A DNA stretch of 40,613 nucleotides, from positions 1 through 40,613 of the forward strand of contig JAHEYG010000013.1 in NCBI GenBank assembly GCA_023251725.1, written 5' to 3'. Below the pieces are notes generated by a model that saw nothing but the letters and a program-made list of their open reading frames with translations, was not told the origin of the DNA and did no database searches. The translations under genes and the position numbers were made by a program. Within the stretch, counting starts at the first letter, position 1, and the number at the start of each line of letters is the position of its first letter. Shown here one piece after another: positions 17,890-26,280 of the stretch. This DNA comes from Sphingobacteriaceae bacterium. Its GTDB lineage: Bacteria > Bacteroidota > Bacteroidia > B-17B0 > Aurantibacillaceae.

Positions 17890-18012
17890 CCTTTAATTTT
17901 AATTTTTTTTAACACATTTCTTAATTTATAATAATTCTAAATAAGACTTCTAAGACCAATCGCAATATTGTTTCGATTAATTAATAAAATAGTTTAAAAA
18001 GTGCGGATTGAT

Positions 18013-18020
18013 TACTTTTG
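18013..18020 (+). promoter_or_regulatory. Possible -7 box for the radical SAM gene
   Basis: TACTTTTG matches TAnnTTTG and overlaps the first possible start codon (TTG at 18018). If functional, transcription would start near 18025 and translation at the next TTG, 18036. The -33 region has only a TTTA 16 bases away. Confidence 0.4.
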
Positions 18021-18035
18021 GTTGGATATAAAATT

Positions 18036-19046
18036 TTGAAAGAATTCGGCCTAATAATTAAAAAACTAAGTTTTATTAAACTTTTTAATGCTTTTAAAGT
18101 TTATGGTTCTTACTTCGGTTCACGATGGCTTAAAAAACCAATGCATCACGGGTTTCCAATTAGTATTTCGGTGGAACCTACTACTAGTTGTAATTTACGG
18201 TGCCCTGAATGTCCGAGCGGACTTCGTCAATTTTCCCGGCCCACCGGGATGCTTGACCAAAACTTTTTTAAAGACAGTATTGATCAGTTAAAAAATACTT
18301 TGATTAACCTTACTTTTTACTTTCAGGGAGAGCCCTACCTGAATCCTGATTTTTTAGAAATGGTAAAATATGCTTCCCAAAACAGAATTTTTACAAGTAC
18401 AAGTACAAATGCGCATTATTTAACGGATGAAATGGCACGCAAGACAATAGAAAGCAAACTGGACAAAATAATTATTTCTATTGACGGTTCTACACAAGAC
18501 AGTTATGAGCAATATCGAATTGGCGGGGAAATTGCTAAGGTAATTGCAGGAACAAAAAATATTTTAAAATGGCGTGAACAACTAAAAAGTAAAACGCCCT
18601 ATGTTGTGTTTCAGTTTTTAGTAGTTAAGCCTAACCAACATCAAATAGAAGACATTAAAAAACTGGCTGATGAATTGGGGGTGGATGAAGTTAAATTTAA
18701 AACAGCGCAGGTGTACGATTTTGAAAATGGAAATTCGCTAATTCCCACTATTGAAAAATATTCGCGCTACATAAAAAAAAGCAATGGAAAATGGTACATC
18801 AAAAATAAACTTTTAAACCAGTGCTGGCGCATGTGGAGTGGTTGTGTAATTACATGGGATGGATTAGTAGTGCCTTGCTGTTTTGATAAAGATGCCAAGC
18901 ACCAATTAGGCGATTTAAAAAACACTTCTTTTAAAAAAATTTGGACTTCGGAAGAATATAAAAAATTTAGAGGATCGGTTTTAAAATCACGCAAAGAGAT
19001 TGATATTTGTACGAATTGTACCGAAGGCACCAAAGTTTGGGCTTAA
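18036..19046 (+). CDS. Radical SAM/SPASM domain protein of unknown substrate
   Basis: A 336-residue enzyme. The radical SAM [4Fe-4S] motif CNLRCPEC follows EPTTS, with cysteines at 58, 62 and 65 if counted from the TTG at 18018. The TIM-barrel motifs are intact: YFQGEPYLNP (the GGE-like motif), TSTNAHYL and IISIDGSTQDSYEQYR. The C-terminal SPASM region has auxiliary-cluster cysteines in CWRMWSGC, VVPCC and CTNC. Many SPASM proteins mature peptides or modify cell-surface components, but no precursor peptide or glycan gene is adjacent, so the substrate is open. No ATG precedes the conserved part; TTG 18036 is chosen over TTG 18018 because the latter lies inside a promoter-like box. The gene is divergent from actA. 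Confidence 0.87.
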   Translation: MKEFGLIIKKLSFIKLFNAFKVYGSYFGSRWLKKPMHHGFPISISVEPTTSCNLRCPECPSGLRQFSRPTGMLDQNFFKDSIDQLKNTLINLTFYFQGEPYLNPDFLEMVKYASQNRIFTSTSTNAHYLTDEMARKTIESKLDKIIISIDGSTQDSYEQYRIGGEIAKVIAGTKNILKWREQLKSKTPYVVFQFLVVKPNQHQIEDIKKLADELGVDEVKFKTAQVYDFENGNSLIPTIEKYSRYIKKSNGKWYIKNKLLNQCWRMWSGCVITWDGLVVPCCFDKDAKHQLGDLKNTSFKKIWTSEEYKKFRGSVLKSRKEIDICTNCTEGTKVWA

Positions 19047-19159
19047 AGAAATTGACAATTTATAATTGGTTTAATGTAATTAAAACGTTTTTTAATAGTA
19101 AGAAATAAAAAAACGCAAATCGTAAATTTTCCTTATAAATAAAATCGTCAATCAAAAAA

Positions 19160-19189
19160 TTGTGAATTGTAAATAAAATAATATCTTTA
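19160..19189 (+). promoter_or_regulatory. Possible promoter of the yceI-propeller operon
   Basis: TTG at 19160-19162 and TATCTTTA at 19182-19189 are separated by 19 bases, one base off the -7 consensus. A second, perfect TAAATTTG at 19194-19201 lies only two bases before the ATG at 19204 and would give a nearly leaderless transcript. Either box could be the one used. Confidence 0.45.
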
Positions 19190-19203
19190 CTTTTAAATTT
19201 GAT

Positions 19204-19749
19204 ATGCATAAAAAATATTTCGCAATATTATTTTTCGTTTTTCCTCAACTTTTTTTTTCACAAATTTATTTTTGTAAAGACGGAACAACTCAATTTACCT
19301 CTGAAGCACCTTTAGAATTAATAAAAGCACAAACCAATAAAACAACCGGTGTAATTGATGCTGCTACAAAAAACGTTGCCTTTTCGGTTAACATAGAAAG
19401 TTTTAATGGTTTTAACAGTGCTCTTCAAAAAGAACATTTTTTGGAAAATTATTTAGAAGCACCAAAATATAAGACTGCCGATTTTAAAGGAAAATTAATT
19501 GAAGATATTGAGTTTACTAAAAACGGAACTTACACGGTTCGAGCAAAAGGCATTTTAAATATTCATGGAACCAGCAAAGAAAAAATAATTAAGGTTAAAA
19601 TTGTGGTGAAAGATAAAGAACTCGAAGTCGATTCGACTTTTGAATTATCGCTGCTTGAACACAATATAAAAATTCCAAAAATTGTAAATCAAAAAATTGC
19701 TTCCGTTATTACTGTTCTTGTTAAAGCAGTTTTAAAACCTAAGGCTTAA
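19204..19749 (+). CDS. YceI-like domain secreted protein
   Basis: A 181-residue exported protein with a signal peptide (MHKKYFAILFFVFPQLFFSQ). The YceI-type lipocalin-like barrel is shown by the pattern FTSEAPLELIKAQTNKTTGV near the N-terminus, the EHFLENYLEAPKYKTADFKGK segment (split here by family-conserved positions) and ILNIHGTSKEKIIKVKI. Family members bind isoprenoid-like lipids such as polyprenols; the ligand here is unknown. A homologue lies at 26281-26832. The propeller sensor starts two bases after the stop, so the two are very probably co-transcribed and possibly co-translated. Confidence 0.85.
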   Translation: MHKKYFAILFFVFPQLFFSQIYFCKDGTTQFTSEAPLELIKAQTNKTTGVIDAATKNVAFSVNIESFNGFNSALQKEHFLENYLEAPKYKTADFKGKLIEDIEFTKNGTYTVRAKGILNIHGTSKEKIIKVKIVVKDKELEVDSTFELSLLEHNIKIPKIVNQKIASVITVLVKAVLKPKA

Positions 19750-19751
19750 TC

Positions 19752-22700
19752 ATGCTTAAAAACAAAATTTTTCTTGCTTGCTTTTGCATTTTTTTTCTGT
19801 TCCAAACTTCTTTCTCCCAATATAAGGTTCGCAATTTTTTTAGTCTTTCCGGCAAAAAAGATGTAGCCTTTAATTGTATTACATTAGATAATAACGGTTA
19901 TTTATGGGCCGGTACAAACGAAGGTTTAATTCGTTTTGATGGTTTAAAAACAAAAATTTTTAAGAAAGAAGATGGTTTAACCGATCCGAAAATAACTGCC
20001 GTTTATGCTGATAATTTAAACCGAATATGGATTGGAACCGAAAGCGGTAAAGTATTTTTTATTAAAAAAAATAAAGGTGTTGACTCTCTAAATTTTCAAA
20101 AAAAGGCGCCAACTTCCAAAATCACTTCCTTTTACGTTAATCAAAAGATATTTATTTCTACCTATGGTGATGGTTTGTTTCAAGTATCCGACAAATCAAT
20201 TGAGCACTTTACTTCAGAAAATGGTTTATCGGATAATGTAATTTATAATCTTCATTTATTTAATAACGAATTATGGTGTGGAACAGATGCCGGAATTACC
20301 ATCGTTACTTCGTTAGATTCGAAACCGGTTTTTAAAACTCTTTCCAACAAAAACGGATTGCCCGATAATATTGTACGCAATATCAGTTCGTATTATAATA
20401 ATAAATTAATTATTTCGATGCAGGATTCCGGAATTTGTTTTTACGATTTAAAAACCTCCTCCTTTGAACAATCTCCTTTTTTTAAAAACTGGACCAAAGG
20501 GGCCGTACTTAACGCCTTAGCAATTGACACTGGAAACTTTATTATTGCCACCGAAAAAAATGGATTATTTTTTATTAATAAAGGTCATTTTCAAATTCGC
20601 GATTACAATTCACTGTTTCAAACTTCATCGGTAAGTTTTTTATTGAAAGATAATTCTCACGATTTTTGGCTGACTTCCCCAAAAGGATTGCATCAATTTT
20701 ATGAACAACGTTACGATTTTATAAACTCCTCCAAAGGATTATTAAATGAAAAAGTTTTAGCCATCGTTACAGATAACGATAAAAGTATTTGGATTGGTAC
20801 AGAAGAAGGTGTTCAGAAAATTATGACTGACGAGAATGGTAAAACTGTTTTTAGTAGTTTTTCACCTTTATCCAAACAAACTATTTCCTGCGCCGCAAAA
20901 GCGCCGGATGGTAACATTTGGTTTGGAACTTACAGTAACGGCATCGCCATTCTTAATCCCAACACTAATAAAATTATCATCATTAATTCAAAAACAAGTG
21001 GTTTAACCAACGATAATATTTCAACACTTTTTTTTACGGATAAAAATACAGTGCTCATTTCCACAATTGGTGGCGGATTAATTGAAGCCGATTGCAATTG
21101 CGAAAATGGTTTACAAATAAAAAATTTATTTACAGAAGATAATGGTTTAGGAAGCAATTATGTTTATTCAGCCATCACCGATGACCATGGAAATTTATTT
21201 GTGGCCGACGATGGCGGCGGTTTGCAAGTTTTTGAAAATGGAAAATTTATAAGCCTTACTTCCAAATATAAACTTACTTCAAACACCGTTTATTCGCTTA
21301 CCAAAGATAATAAAGGAACCATTTGGGCAGTTTCAAATGCCAATGGCATTTTACACTACGACGGCAAAAATTTAGAATGCATAACTCAAAAAAACAAATT
21401 GCGCGATGAACAGCCTCAACAAATAATTTTTTATGACGGTATTTTATATGCCATACACCCAAAAGGTATCGATAAAATTAATTGCGAAACAAAAACAGTT
21501 TCTTATTACGATGTGTCGGAAGGTGATTTAGAGCCTAATTTAAATTCGATTTACATTAACAGCGGCGTTTTATATTCGGGAACAGCTTCAGGTATTTTGC
21601 AATACAGAGTGGCCAACCAATACAGCGATACCATAAAACCCATTGCCATTATTACGCAGTTGCAGGTAAATTACAAATCATTTTCACTCGACAGCGTCTA
21701 TGAATTTAAACATAACCAAAATAATATTTCAATTGGCTTCGAAGGAATCTGGCTTAACAATCCTATTAAAATTTCGTTTCGTTATAAATTAATCCGCCTT
21801 ACGGCGGATGAAGAAGACTGGATGTTTAGCAATGAAGGAAAGGTTATTAATTATAATAATTTAAGTCCGGGCCAATATACATTTATAGTACAATCTAAAA
21901 ACGAAGAAGATGTTTGGAGTAACGATACTACTTATTCTTTTACGGTATTATCACCTATCTGGCAACGCTGGTGGTTTTGGTTAATAGTAATTGTTGTGTC
22001 AGGTTCAGGATTGTATTTATTTTTTAAGGCCCGACTAAAAGCGCTTCATAAAGAAAATGCATTGCTCGAAACTAAAGTTAAAGAACGCACTCAGGAAATA
22101 GAAAAACAATCAAAAATTATTGAGAGCGCCAACAAAGAATTAGAACAGCTATCACTTGTAGCCAGCAAAACCGATAATGTGGTATTGATTTTAGATGCTA
22201 AAGGAAGAATGGAATACGTGAACGAAAGTTTTGTAAAACTTAATCGCATAACACTTGAGGAATTAAAAAAACAAGGCGAAACTATTTATGAAATCAGTAA
22301 TAATCCAAATATCAAAAATTACATTGACGAGGCCGTTAAAAACAAACACTCAGTAAAATACGAGTCGCTAAATAAAATTGACGAAACCTTACATGTTTGG
22401 GAAGCCTCCACGTTAACACCCTTATTTGACGAAAACGGCGAGTTAAAAAAAATAATTATAATTGATAGTGATGTTACCGAAAGTAAAAAGCAGGAGCAGA
22501 TTATTCTTCAAAAAAATAAAGATATAATGGACAGTATTGAATATGCGCGAAAGATTCAAACCGCCATTTTACCGCCTGAAATTTTAATTAAAAAAAATCT
22601 TCCACATTCTTTTGTATTGTATCAAACTAAAGATATAGTAAGCGGCGATTTTTATTGGTTTGCCGAAAAAGATGATTTTAGTATTATTGCAGCGGTAGAT

Positions 22701-23276
22701 TGTACCGGCCATGGAGTGCCGGGTGCTTTTATGAGTTTAATTGGTTACAACCAGCTTAATAAAATTGTTAACGAACAAAATATTTCTGATCCGGGCGAAA
22801 TTTTATCACAACTCAATAAAGGAGTTTTGGATGCCTTGTATAAAAACCAAAAGGAAGCTTCCAAAGACGGGATGGATTTGGCGATTTGCAAAATTTATCA
22901 CGATAAAAAAACTGTTGAATTTGCCGGTTCTATGAGACCGTTATGGATTGTAAACAATGGCGAGTTGGTGGAAACCCGTGGCGATAAAATTCCAATTGGT
23001 ACCATGCCGGAAGAAAATAGAGAAATTTGTTATACCACGCACTCGGTTAAAATAAAAAAAGGGGATGTGTTTTATATTTTTACGGATGGTTATGCCGATC
23101 AGTTTGGAGGCACCAAAGGAAAAAAATTAACTACTTCACGGTTTAAGGAAATTCTTCTTAGAAATTATTCTTTACCATTTAATGAGCAACACGATTTGCT
23201 TATTAAGGAACATTGCAATTGGAAATGCGACAACGAACAAGTTGACGATATTTTAGTAATTGGTTTTGGATTTTAA
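19752..23276 (+). CDS. Two-component regulator propeller / PAS / SpoIIE-type PP2C phosphatase sensor
   Basis: A 1174-residue membrane sensor. Order: signal peptide (1-23); repeated propeller blades with motifs such as LWAGTNEGLIRFDG and IWIGTEEGVQKI (about 25-640); Y_Y_Y domain (about 650-733); membrane helix (737-758); coiled coil; PAS/PAC (about 800-905); linker DIMDSIEYARKIQTA (from 924); SpoIIE phosphatase (about 945-1174). The phosphatase looks active: metal-binding aspartates occur in VSGDFYW, AAVDCTGHG, FTDGYAD and VDDILVI. It probably couples a periplasmic signal to dephosphorylation of a cytosolic phosphoprotein such as a STAS antagonist (inference). There is no histidine kinase domain. 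A perfect GC-rich palindrome at 21792-21809 is embedded in the Y_Y_Y coding region. Confidence 0.92.
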   Translation: MLKNKIFLACFCIFFLFQTSFSQYKVRNFFSLSGKKDVAFNCITLDNNGYLWAGTNEGLIRFDGLKTKIFKKEDGLTDPKITAVYADNLNRIWIGTESGKVFFIKKNKGVDSLNFQKKAPTSKITSFYVNQKIFISTYGDGLFQVSDKSIEHFTSENGLSDNVIYNLHLFNNELWCGTDAGITIVTSLDSKPVFKTLSNKNGLPDNIVRNISSYYNNKLIISMQDSGICFYDLKTSSFEQSPFFKNWTKGAVLNALAIDTGNFIIATEKNGLFFINKGHFQIRDYNSLFQTSSVSFLLKDNSHDFWLTSPKGLHQFYEQRYDFINSSKGLLNEKVLAIVTDNDKSIWIGTEEGVQKIMTDENGKTVFSSFSPLSKQTISCAAKAPDGNIWFGTYSNGIAILNPNTNKIIIINSKTSGLTNDNISTLFFTDKNTVLISTIGGGLIEADCNCENGLQIKNLFTEDNGLGSNYVYSAITDDHGNLFVADDGGGLQVFENGKFISLTSKYKLTSNTVYSLTKDNKGTIWAVSNANGILHYDGKNLECITQKNKLRDEQPQQIIFYDGILYAIHPKGIDKINCETKTVSYYDVSEGDLEPNLNSIYINSGVLYSGTASGILQYRVANQYSDTIKPIAIITQLQVNYKSFSLDSVYEFKHNQNNISIGFEGIWLNNPIKISFRYKLIRLTADEEDWMFSNEGKVINYNNLSPGQYTFIVQSKNEEDVWSNDTTYSFTVLSPIWQRWWFWLIVIVVSGSGLYLFFKARLKALHKENALLETKVKERTQEIEKQSKIIESANKELEQLSLVASKTDNVVLILDAKGRMEYVNESFVKLNRITLEELKKQGETIYEISNNPNIKNYIDEAVKNKHSVKYESLNKIDETLHVWEASTLTPLFDENGELKKIIIIDSDVTESKKQEQIILQKNKDIMDSIEYARKIQTAILPPEILIKKNLPHSFVLYQTKDIVSGDFYWFAEKDDFSIIAAVDCTGHGVPGAFMSLIGYNQLNKIVNEQNISDPGEILSQLNKGVLDALYKNQKEASKDGMDLAICKIYHDKKTVEFAGSMRPLWIVNNGELVETRGDKIPIGTMPEENREICYTTHSVKIKKGDVFYIFTDGYADQFGGTKGKKLTTSRFKEILLRNYSLPFNEQHDLLIKEHCNWKCDNEQVDDILVIGFGF
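21792..21809. repeat. GC-rich palindrome inside the propeller-phosphatase gene
   Basis: ATCCGCCTTACGGCGGAT forms a perfect 7-bp stem with a 4-base loop, in an otherwise AT-rich coding region. It is translated in frame as IRLTAD within the Y_Y_Y domain, where homologues usually have a shorter stretch such as a Gly-Leu-Asp turn before EDW (recalled pattern). It may be an inserted palindromic repeat. Confidence 0.5.
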
Positions 23277-23339
23277 ATAAAATTTTATGAAGTAAAAATA
23301 AATCCTTTCCGCTTCGGTGTAAGTGGATTCGGCTTGATT

Positions 23340-24452
23340 CTAACGCTTATTGGCTTCTTTAATATAACAGTCAATGGCGCCGGTCATACTTGGATTAACA
23401 GGATTGGGTGCAAAAATATCTAAACGAAAGCCTAATTGTTTTACCATTTGCGCAGTGGCGTGCCCGAACGCTGCTATACGGGTATTATTTTGTTTGAAGC
23501 TTGGGAAATTTTGTTTCAAGGATTTTATTCCGGCCGGAGTAAAAAATACCAAGGCATCAAATTCATTTAAATTGGTAATATCGGCTAAATCGGCCGAAAC
23601 GGTTCGGTAAAAAATTCCTTTACTATAAGTAATTTTTAATTCGTCTAAAAATTCAACTATTTGTTCTTTGTGAACATCTGATACAGGTAATAAGAATTTT
23701 TCGTCCCTGTTCTTTTTTATTACATCTACTAAATCTGAAATAGTGCCATGACCAAAGAAAATTTTACGTTTACGATACTGAATATATTTCTGAAGATAAT
23801 AAGCTGTTTGTTCGTTAATACAAAAATATTTCATGGTTTCCGGAACAGTCACACGCATTTCGTTACACATTCTGAAATAATGATCAACCGATAGTTTACT
23901 GGTTAAAATAACGGCATGGTGAGCTAAAATTTCGATGCGCTGTAATCTAAAATCCATTGAGCTTAAACCTTCCACTTTTATAAATTGCCTGAAATGTAAA
24001 TTTAAAGAGTACTTTTTTCCTAAATCGAAATACGGATTTTTTTCGCTTTCGGGCTGTGGTTGCGAAATAAGAATACTTTTTACTTTATTTTTTTGCCAAT
24101 TACTAACTTCTATTTTTGGTAATGGAGGCGGCAAATAAGCCGGCTGTTTATTGCTTTTACGTTCCTTTTTAAGAGTTTCGGTTACAATGGGTTTTACTAC
24201 TTCTTTTATTTTTTTTGCTTTTAAAACAACCGAAACAACTTTTGCTTTTTTTGAATTAGTTTTTGTAGGCCCCTTTTTTGTTTTAGAAATACTTTTTTTA
24301 GCTACAGGTTTCCGAAGCTTAGTGGATTTATTTTTAGAATGTTTTTTTTTGGAGGTGTTGGCTTTCTTTTTAGAAGAGTTTCCTTTTTTGGCCTTGGCAG
24401 ACTTCCTTCCTGACGGACGGGCCAATTTTGATTTTGTTTTTTTAGCCGTCAT
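23340..24452 (-). CDS. hemD: Uroporphyrinogen-III synthase with long lysine-rich N-terminal extension
   Basis: A 370-residue protein. Residues from about 122 on match the Bacteroidota HemD family: KSILISQPQPESEKNPYFDL, FRQFIKVEGL, PETMKYFCINE, YRKRKIFFGHGT, EKFLLPVSDVHK, then VFFTPAGIKSL and PSMTGAI. The enzyme closes and inverts ring D of hydroxymethylbilane in heme synthesis, relevant to a genome with many cytochromes. The first ~105 residues are a histone H1-like basic tail: 32 of the first 87 are Lys, with Ser, Thr, Ala and Pro. ATG 24452 is chosen because the longer frame (24530) overlaps the DUF4271 gene. No ATG, GTG or TTG exists just before the catalytic part, so the extension appears to be truly translated. 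It follows DUF4271 by 17 bases. Confidence 0.9.
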   Translation of the reverse strand: MTAKKTKSKLARPSGRKSAKAKKGNSSKKKANTSKKKHSKNKSTKLRKPVAKKSISKTKKGPTKTNSKKAKVVSVVLKAKKIKEVVKPIVTETLKKERKSNKQPAYLPPPLPKIEVSNWQKNKVKSILISQPQPESEKNPYFDLGKKYSLNLHFRQFIKVEGLSSMDFRLQRIEILAHHAVILTSKLSVDHYFRMCNEMRVTVPETMKYFCINEQTAYYLQKYIQYRKRKIFFGHGTISDLVDVIKKNRDEKFLLPVSDVHKEQIVEFLDELKITYSKGIFYRTVSADLADITNLNEFDALVFFTPAGIKSLKQNFPSFKQNNTRIAAFGHATAQMVKQLGFRLDIFAPNPVNPSMTGAIDCYIKEANKR

Positions 24453-24469
24453 TTCTGCTTCTTTTAAGA

Positions 24470-25201
24470 TTAAAAATTCACTATCAAAAACTTTATTAGA
24501 ACCAATAAAGGCAAAATTTCTAAAGCGCAAAGATAAACAAATAATTGTAAAATCCCTATTCCGTGATCAATTCCGGCAAACACAAAGCCTCTGAATAATC
24601 GAAGTAAATAAGCAAAAATTAATAATAACGCTCCGGGAACCACTAACCACAAAGGATGAAGGGGCGAGAGCTGAGCTAAAATCATTACCGGTAATAATAA
24701 TAAACCAACCGATTGATTAATAATTAATGTACTATTAAAATACTCGTTAATAATGCTGTTGGTTTTAGTGAGATAACTTATTAAGTTTCCACTAATAAAT
24801 TTTACAGCGTAAATTATTATTATTAATAAAACAAAAAATAAATATTGAAACAAGCTATCGTTAGCCTCTAAAATAAAACCAAATAACTGATTGAGTTTGA
24901 AAAATAAAAAAGCAATGGTTAAAACAAAAATTGAACTCAATAAAACAGATACACGTTTAAACTGCCCGTAATCTTCTCTTTCAATTTGTCTGGCTACTTG
25001 TAAACTGTACGCCGCATTTAAAACTCTAATTGTTTTAGCAGGGGCTGTAACTTTTAGCACCACCACCAGACTCAATACTAAAAATAAAATCAACGATGGC
25101 CAATACATTTCTACTGCATTATTAGAAACAGCTCCCTGATGTACGGCTTTAAGTAAATGAGATTTAAAAAGAGGTTCGTAATTATTAAGAATGTTTTGCA
25201 A
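24470..25201 (-). CDS. DUF4271 integral membrane protein
   Basis: A 243-residue membrane protein with about six to seven hydrophobic segments (starting near residues 33-51, 86-104, 119-139, 160-175, 182-198 and 220-242). The gene is a well known upstream neighbour of hemD in Bacteroidota, and the conserved motif here is YFNSTLIINQSVGLLLLPV-like, typical of DUF4271. Its function is unknown; the repeated linkage to hemD suggests a role tied to tetrapyrrole synthesis or simply operon conservation (inference). It begins 52 bases after the DUF5777 stop, past a hairpin. Confidence 0.85.
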   Translation of the reverse strand: MQNILNNYEPLFKSHLLKAVHQGAVSNNAVEMYWPSLILFLVLSLVVVLKVTAPAKTIRVLNAAYSLQVARQIEREDYGQFKRVSVLLSSIFVLTIAFLFFKLNQLFGFILEANDSLFQYLFFVLLIIIIYAVKFISGNLISYLTKTNSIINEYFNSTLIINQSVGLLLLPVMILAQLSPLHPLWLVVPGALLLIFAYLLRLFRGFVFAGIDHGIGILQLFVYLCALEILPLLVLIKFLIVNF

Positions 25202-25219
25202 ATTATTTATTTAATAAAA

Positions 25220-25247
25220 CCCCTTTCCTTTTTGGAGAAAGGCCCGG
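25220..25247 (-). terminator. Probable terminator after the DUF5777 gene
   Basis: Read on the minus strand, CCTTTCTCC and GGAAAGG flank AAAAA as a hairpin with a two-base bulge, followed by GGTTTTATT. It lies within 30 bases of the DUF5777 stop and would separate it from the DUF4271-hemD pair. Confidence 0.5.
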
Positions 25248-25253
25248 ATGAAC

Positions 25254-26198
25254 CTAAAACGCAAAGGTTCTTGAAATACAAAAACCAAATTTAATTTGTC
25301 CTTTACCCCAGGTATCAGTTGTATACGGAATAAAATTATTTTCAATTAATGCCGAAGAATTAGTGAATAACAAACTAAACACGTGCCCTCCGGTTTCAAT
25401 TTCGAAACCAAGTGCCAACGGATTAAATGCCATCGGATTGTTTTCGAAATAGGGAGAGAAATTATAAAAGTAATCGCCAATGATGCAAAGGCGTTTTGTA
25501 ATTTTTACTCTACCACCTATTCCCAACGAAAAAATATCATTAGCATCTTCTTTACCGTTATTAGCATTAATGCTTTGTTTAATATAATTGCGATGGCTCC
25601 ACGAAGGCAAAATCTGTAACGATAACCAACTGGTGATTTTACTGGCAATAATTAATTGTGCAAAATAATTAATGCGATGCGACTCATTGGTAGGAAAATC
25701 TTTTACAATACCATTATATAAATTATCGGTTCGCATGGTGGTATATCCCATATCCCCGTAAAGGGCCACTGAAATAGGAATTTTAAAATCACTGGTTTGA
25801 GTTAAAAATCGCCATTTAAAACTCGCGTCCACCATCTCGCGAAAGCGACTTCTTCCAATACCCACCGTTAAATTATCTAATATTCCATAATCAAAAGAAT
25901 TGCGAATGTCAGCAGCAATATCAAAACCAAATGCCGTGTGCGCCGCATCATTTAAAGCGTTGGCACTGCTGGCCGAATTGTAAACGCTTCCAAATCTATG
26001 AGCAATCCGGTAATCGAGATTTTTTTTCTTAACGGTTTCTATGGTTTGTCCGTTACCTAATCGGTAAGTTTTAAAAGTAGCGTAAACTTTTTTGGATGGT
26101 TCTTCTTTTTTATCATCCACCAAACTTAACAAATCGTCTTGCGCTAAAGTGGCAAGACTAAAAATCAAAATAAAAACACAAAGTAAAATTCTAAACAT
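25254..26198 (-). CDS. DUF5777 family beta-barrel outer membrane protein
   Basis: A 314-residue protein with a signal peptide (MFRILLCVFILIFSLATLAQ) and strand-rich remainder ending in Phe, as in outer membrane barrels. The family pattern YATFKTYRLGNGQTIET followed by LDYRIAHRFGS appears at about residues 39-70. DUF5777 proteins frequently neighbour YceI proteins in Bacteroidota, as here with the YceI gene immediately upstream (recalled context). The longest frame starts at 26219, but that ATG lies inside the -7 box; ATG 26198 gives a cleaner signal peptide and a leader of about 12 bases. Confidence 0.8.
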   Translation of the reverse strand: MFRILLCVFILIFSLATLAQDDLLSLVDDKKEEPSKKVYATFKTYRLGNGQTIETVKKKNLDYRIAHRFGSVYNSASSANALNDAAHTAFGFDIAADIRNSFDYGILDNLTVGIGRSRFREMVDASFKWRFLTQTSDFKIPISVALYGDMGYTTMRTDNLYNGIVKDFPTNESHRINYFAQLIIASKITSWLSLQILPSWSHRNYIKQSINANNGKEDANDIFSLGIGGRVKITKRLCIIGDYFYNFSPYFENNPMAFNPLALGFEIETGGHVFSLLFTNSSALIENNFIPYTTDTWGKGQIKFGFCISRTFAF

Positions 26199-26216
26199 AA
26201 TATTTTTTTTATACCC

Positions 26217-26224
26217 CAAATATA
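26217..26224 (-). promoter_or_regulatory. -7 box of the DUF5777 gene
   Basis: Minus-strand TATATTTG matches TAnnTTTG and overlaps the alternative ATG at 26219. Its upstream half lies in the T-rich tail of the preceding yceI terminator, so termination and initiation elements overlap. Confidence 0.5.
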
Positions 26225-26253
26225 AATAAAAGAGAACGGAAAATACCGTTCTC
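26220..26253 (-). terminator. Intrinsic terminator of the second yceI gene
   Basis: GAGAACGG (26232-26239) and CCGTTCTC (26246-26253) form a perfect 8-bp stem with a 6-base loop; on the minus strand it is followed by TTTTATTTATATTT. It lies 28 bases after the YceI stop. Confidence 0.78.
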
Positions 26254-26280
26254 GAGCCATTTAATATTTATTAAAGGCTA

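Noticed and set aside
23277-23339. Possible terminator between the propeller gene and convergent hemD
   Set aside because: Only a weak CCGCTTCGG mini-hairpin and an AATCC/GGATT pair are present; too weak to call.
24151-24594. Plus-strand Phe/Leu-rich 147-codon frame
   Set aside because: It is the shadow of the lysine-rich hemD extension; poly-Lys codons read backwards give poly-Phe.
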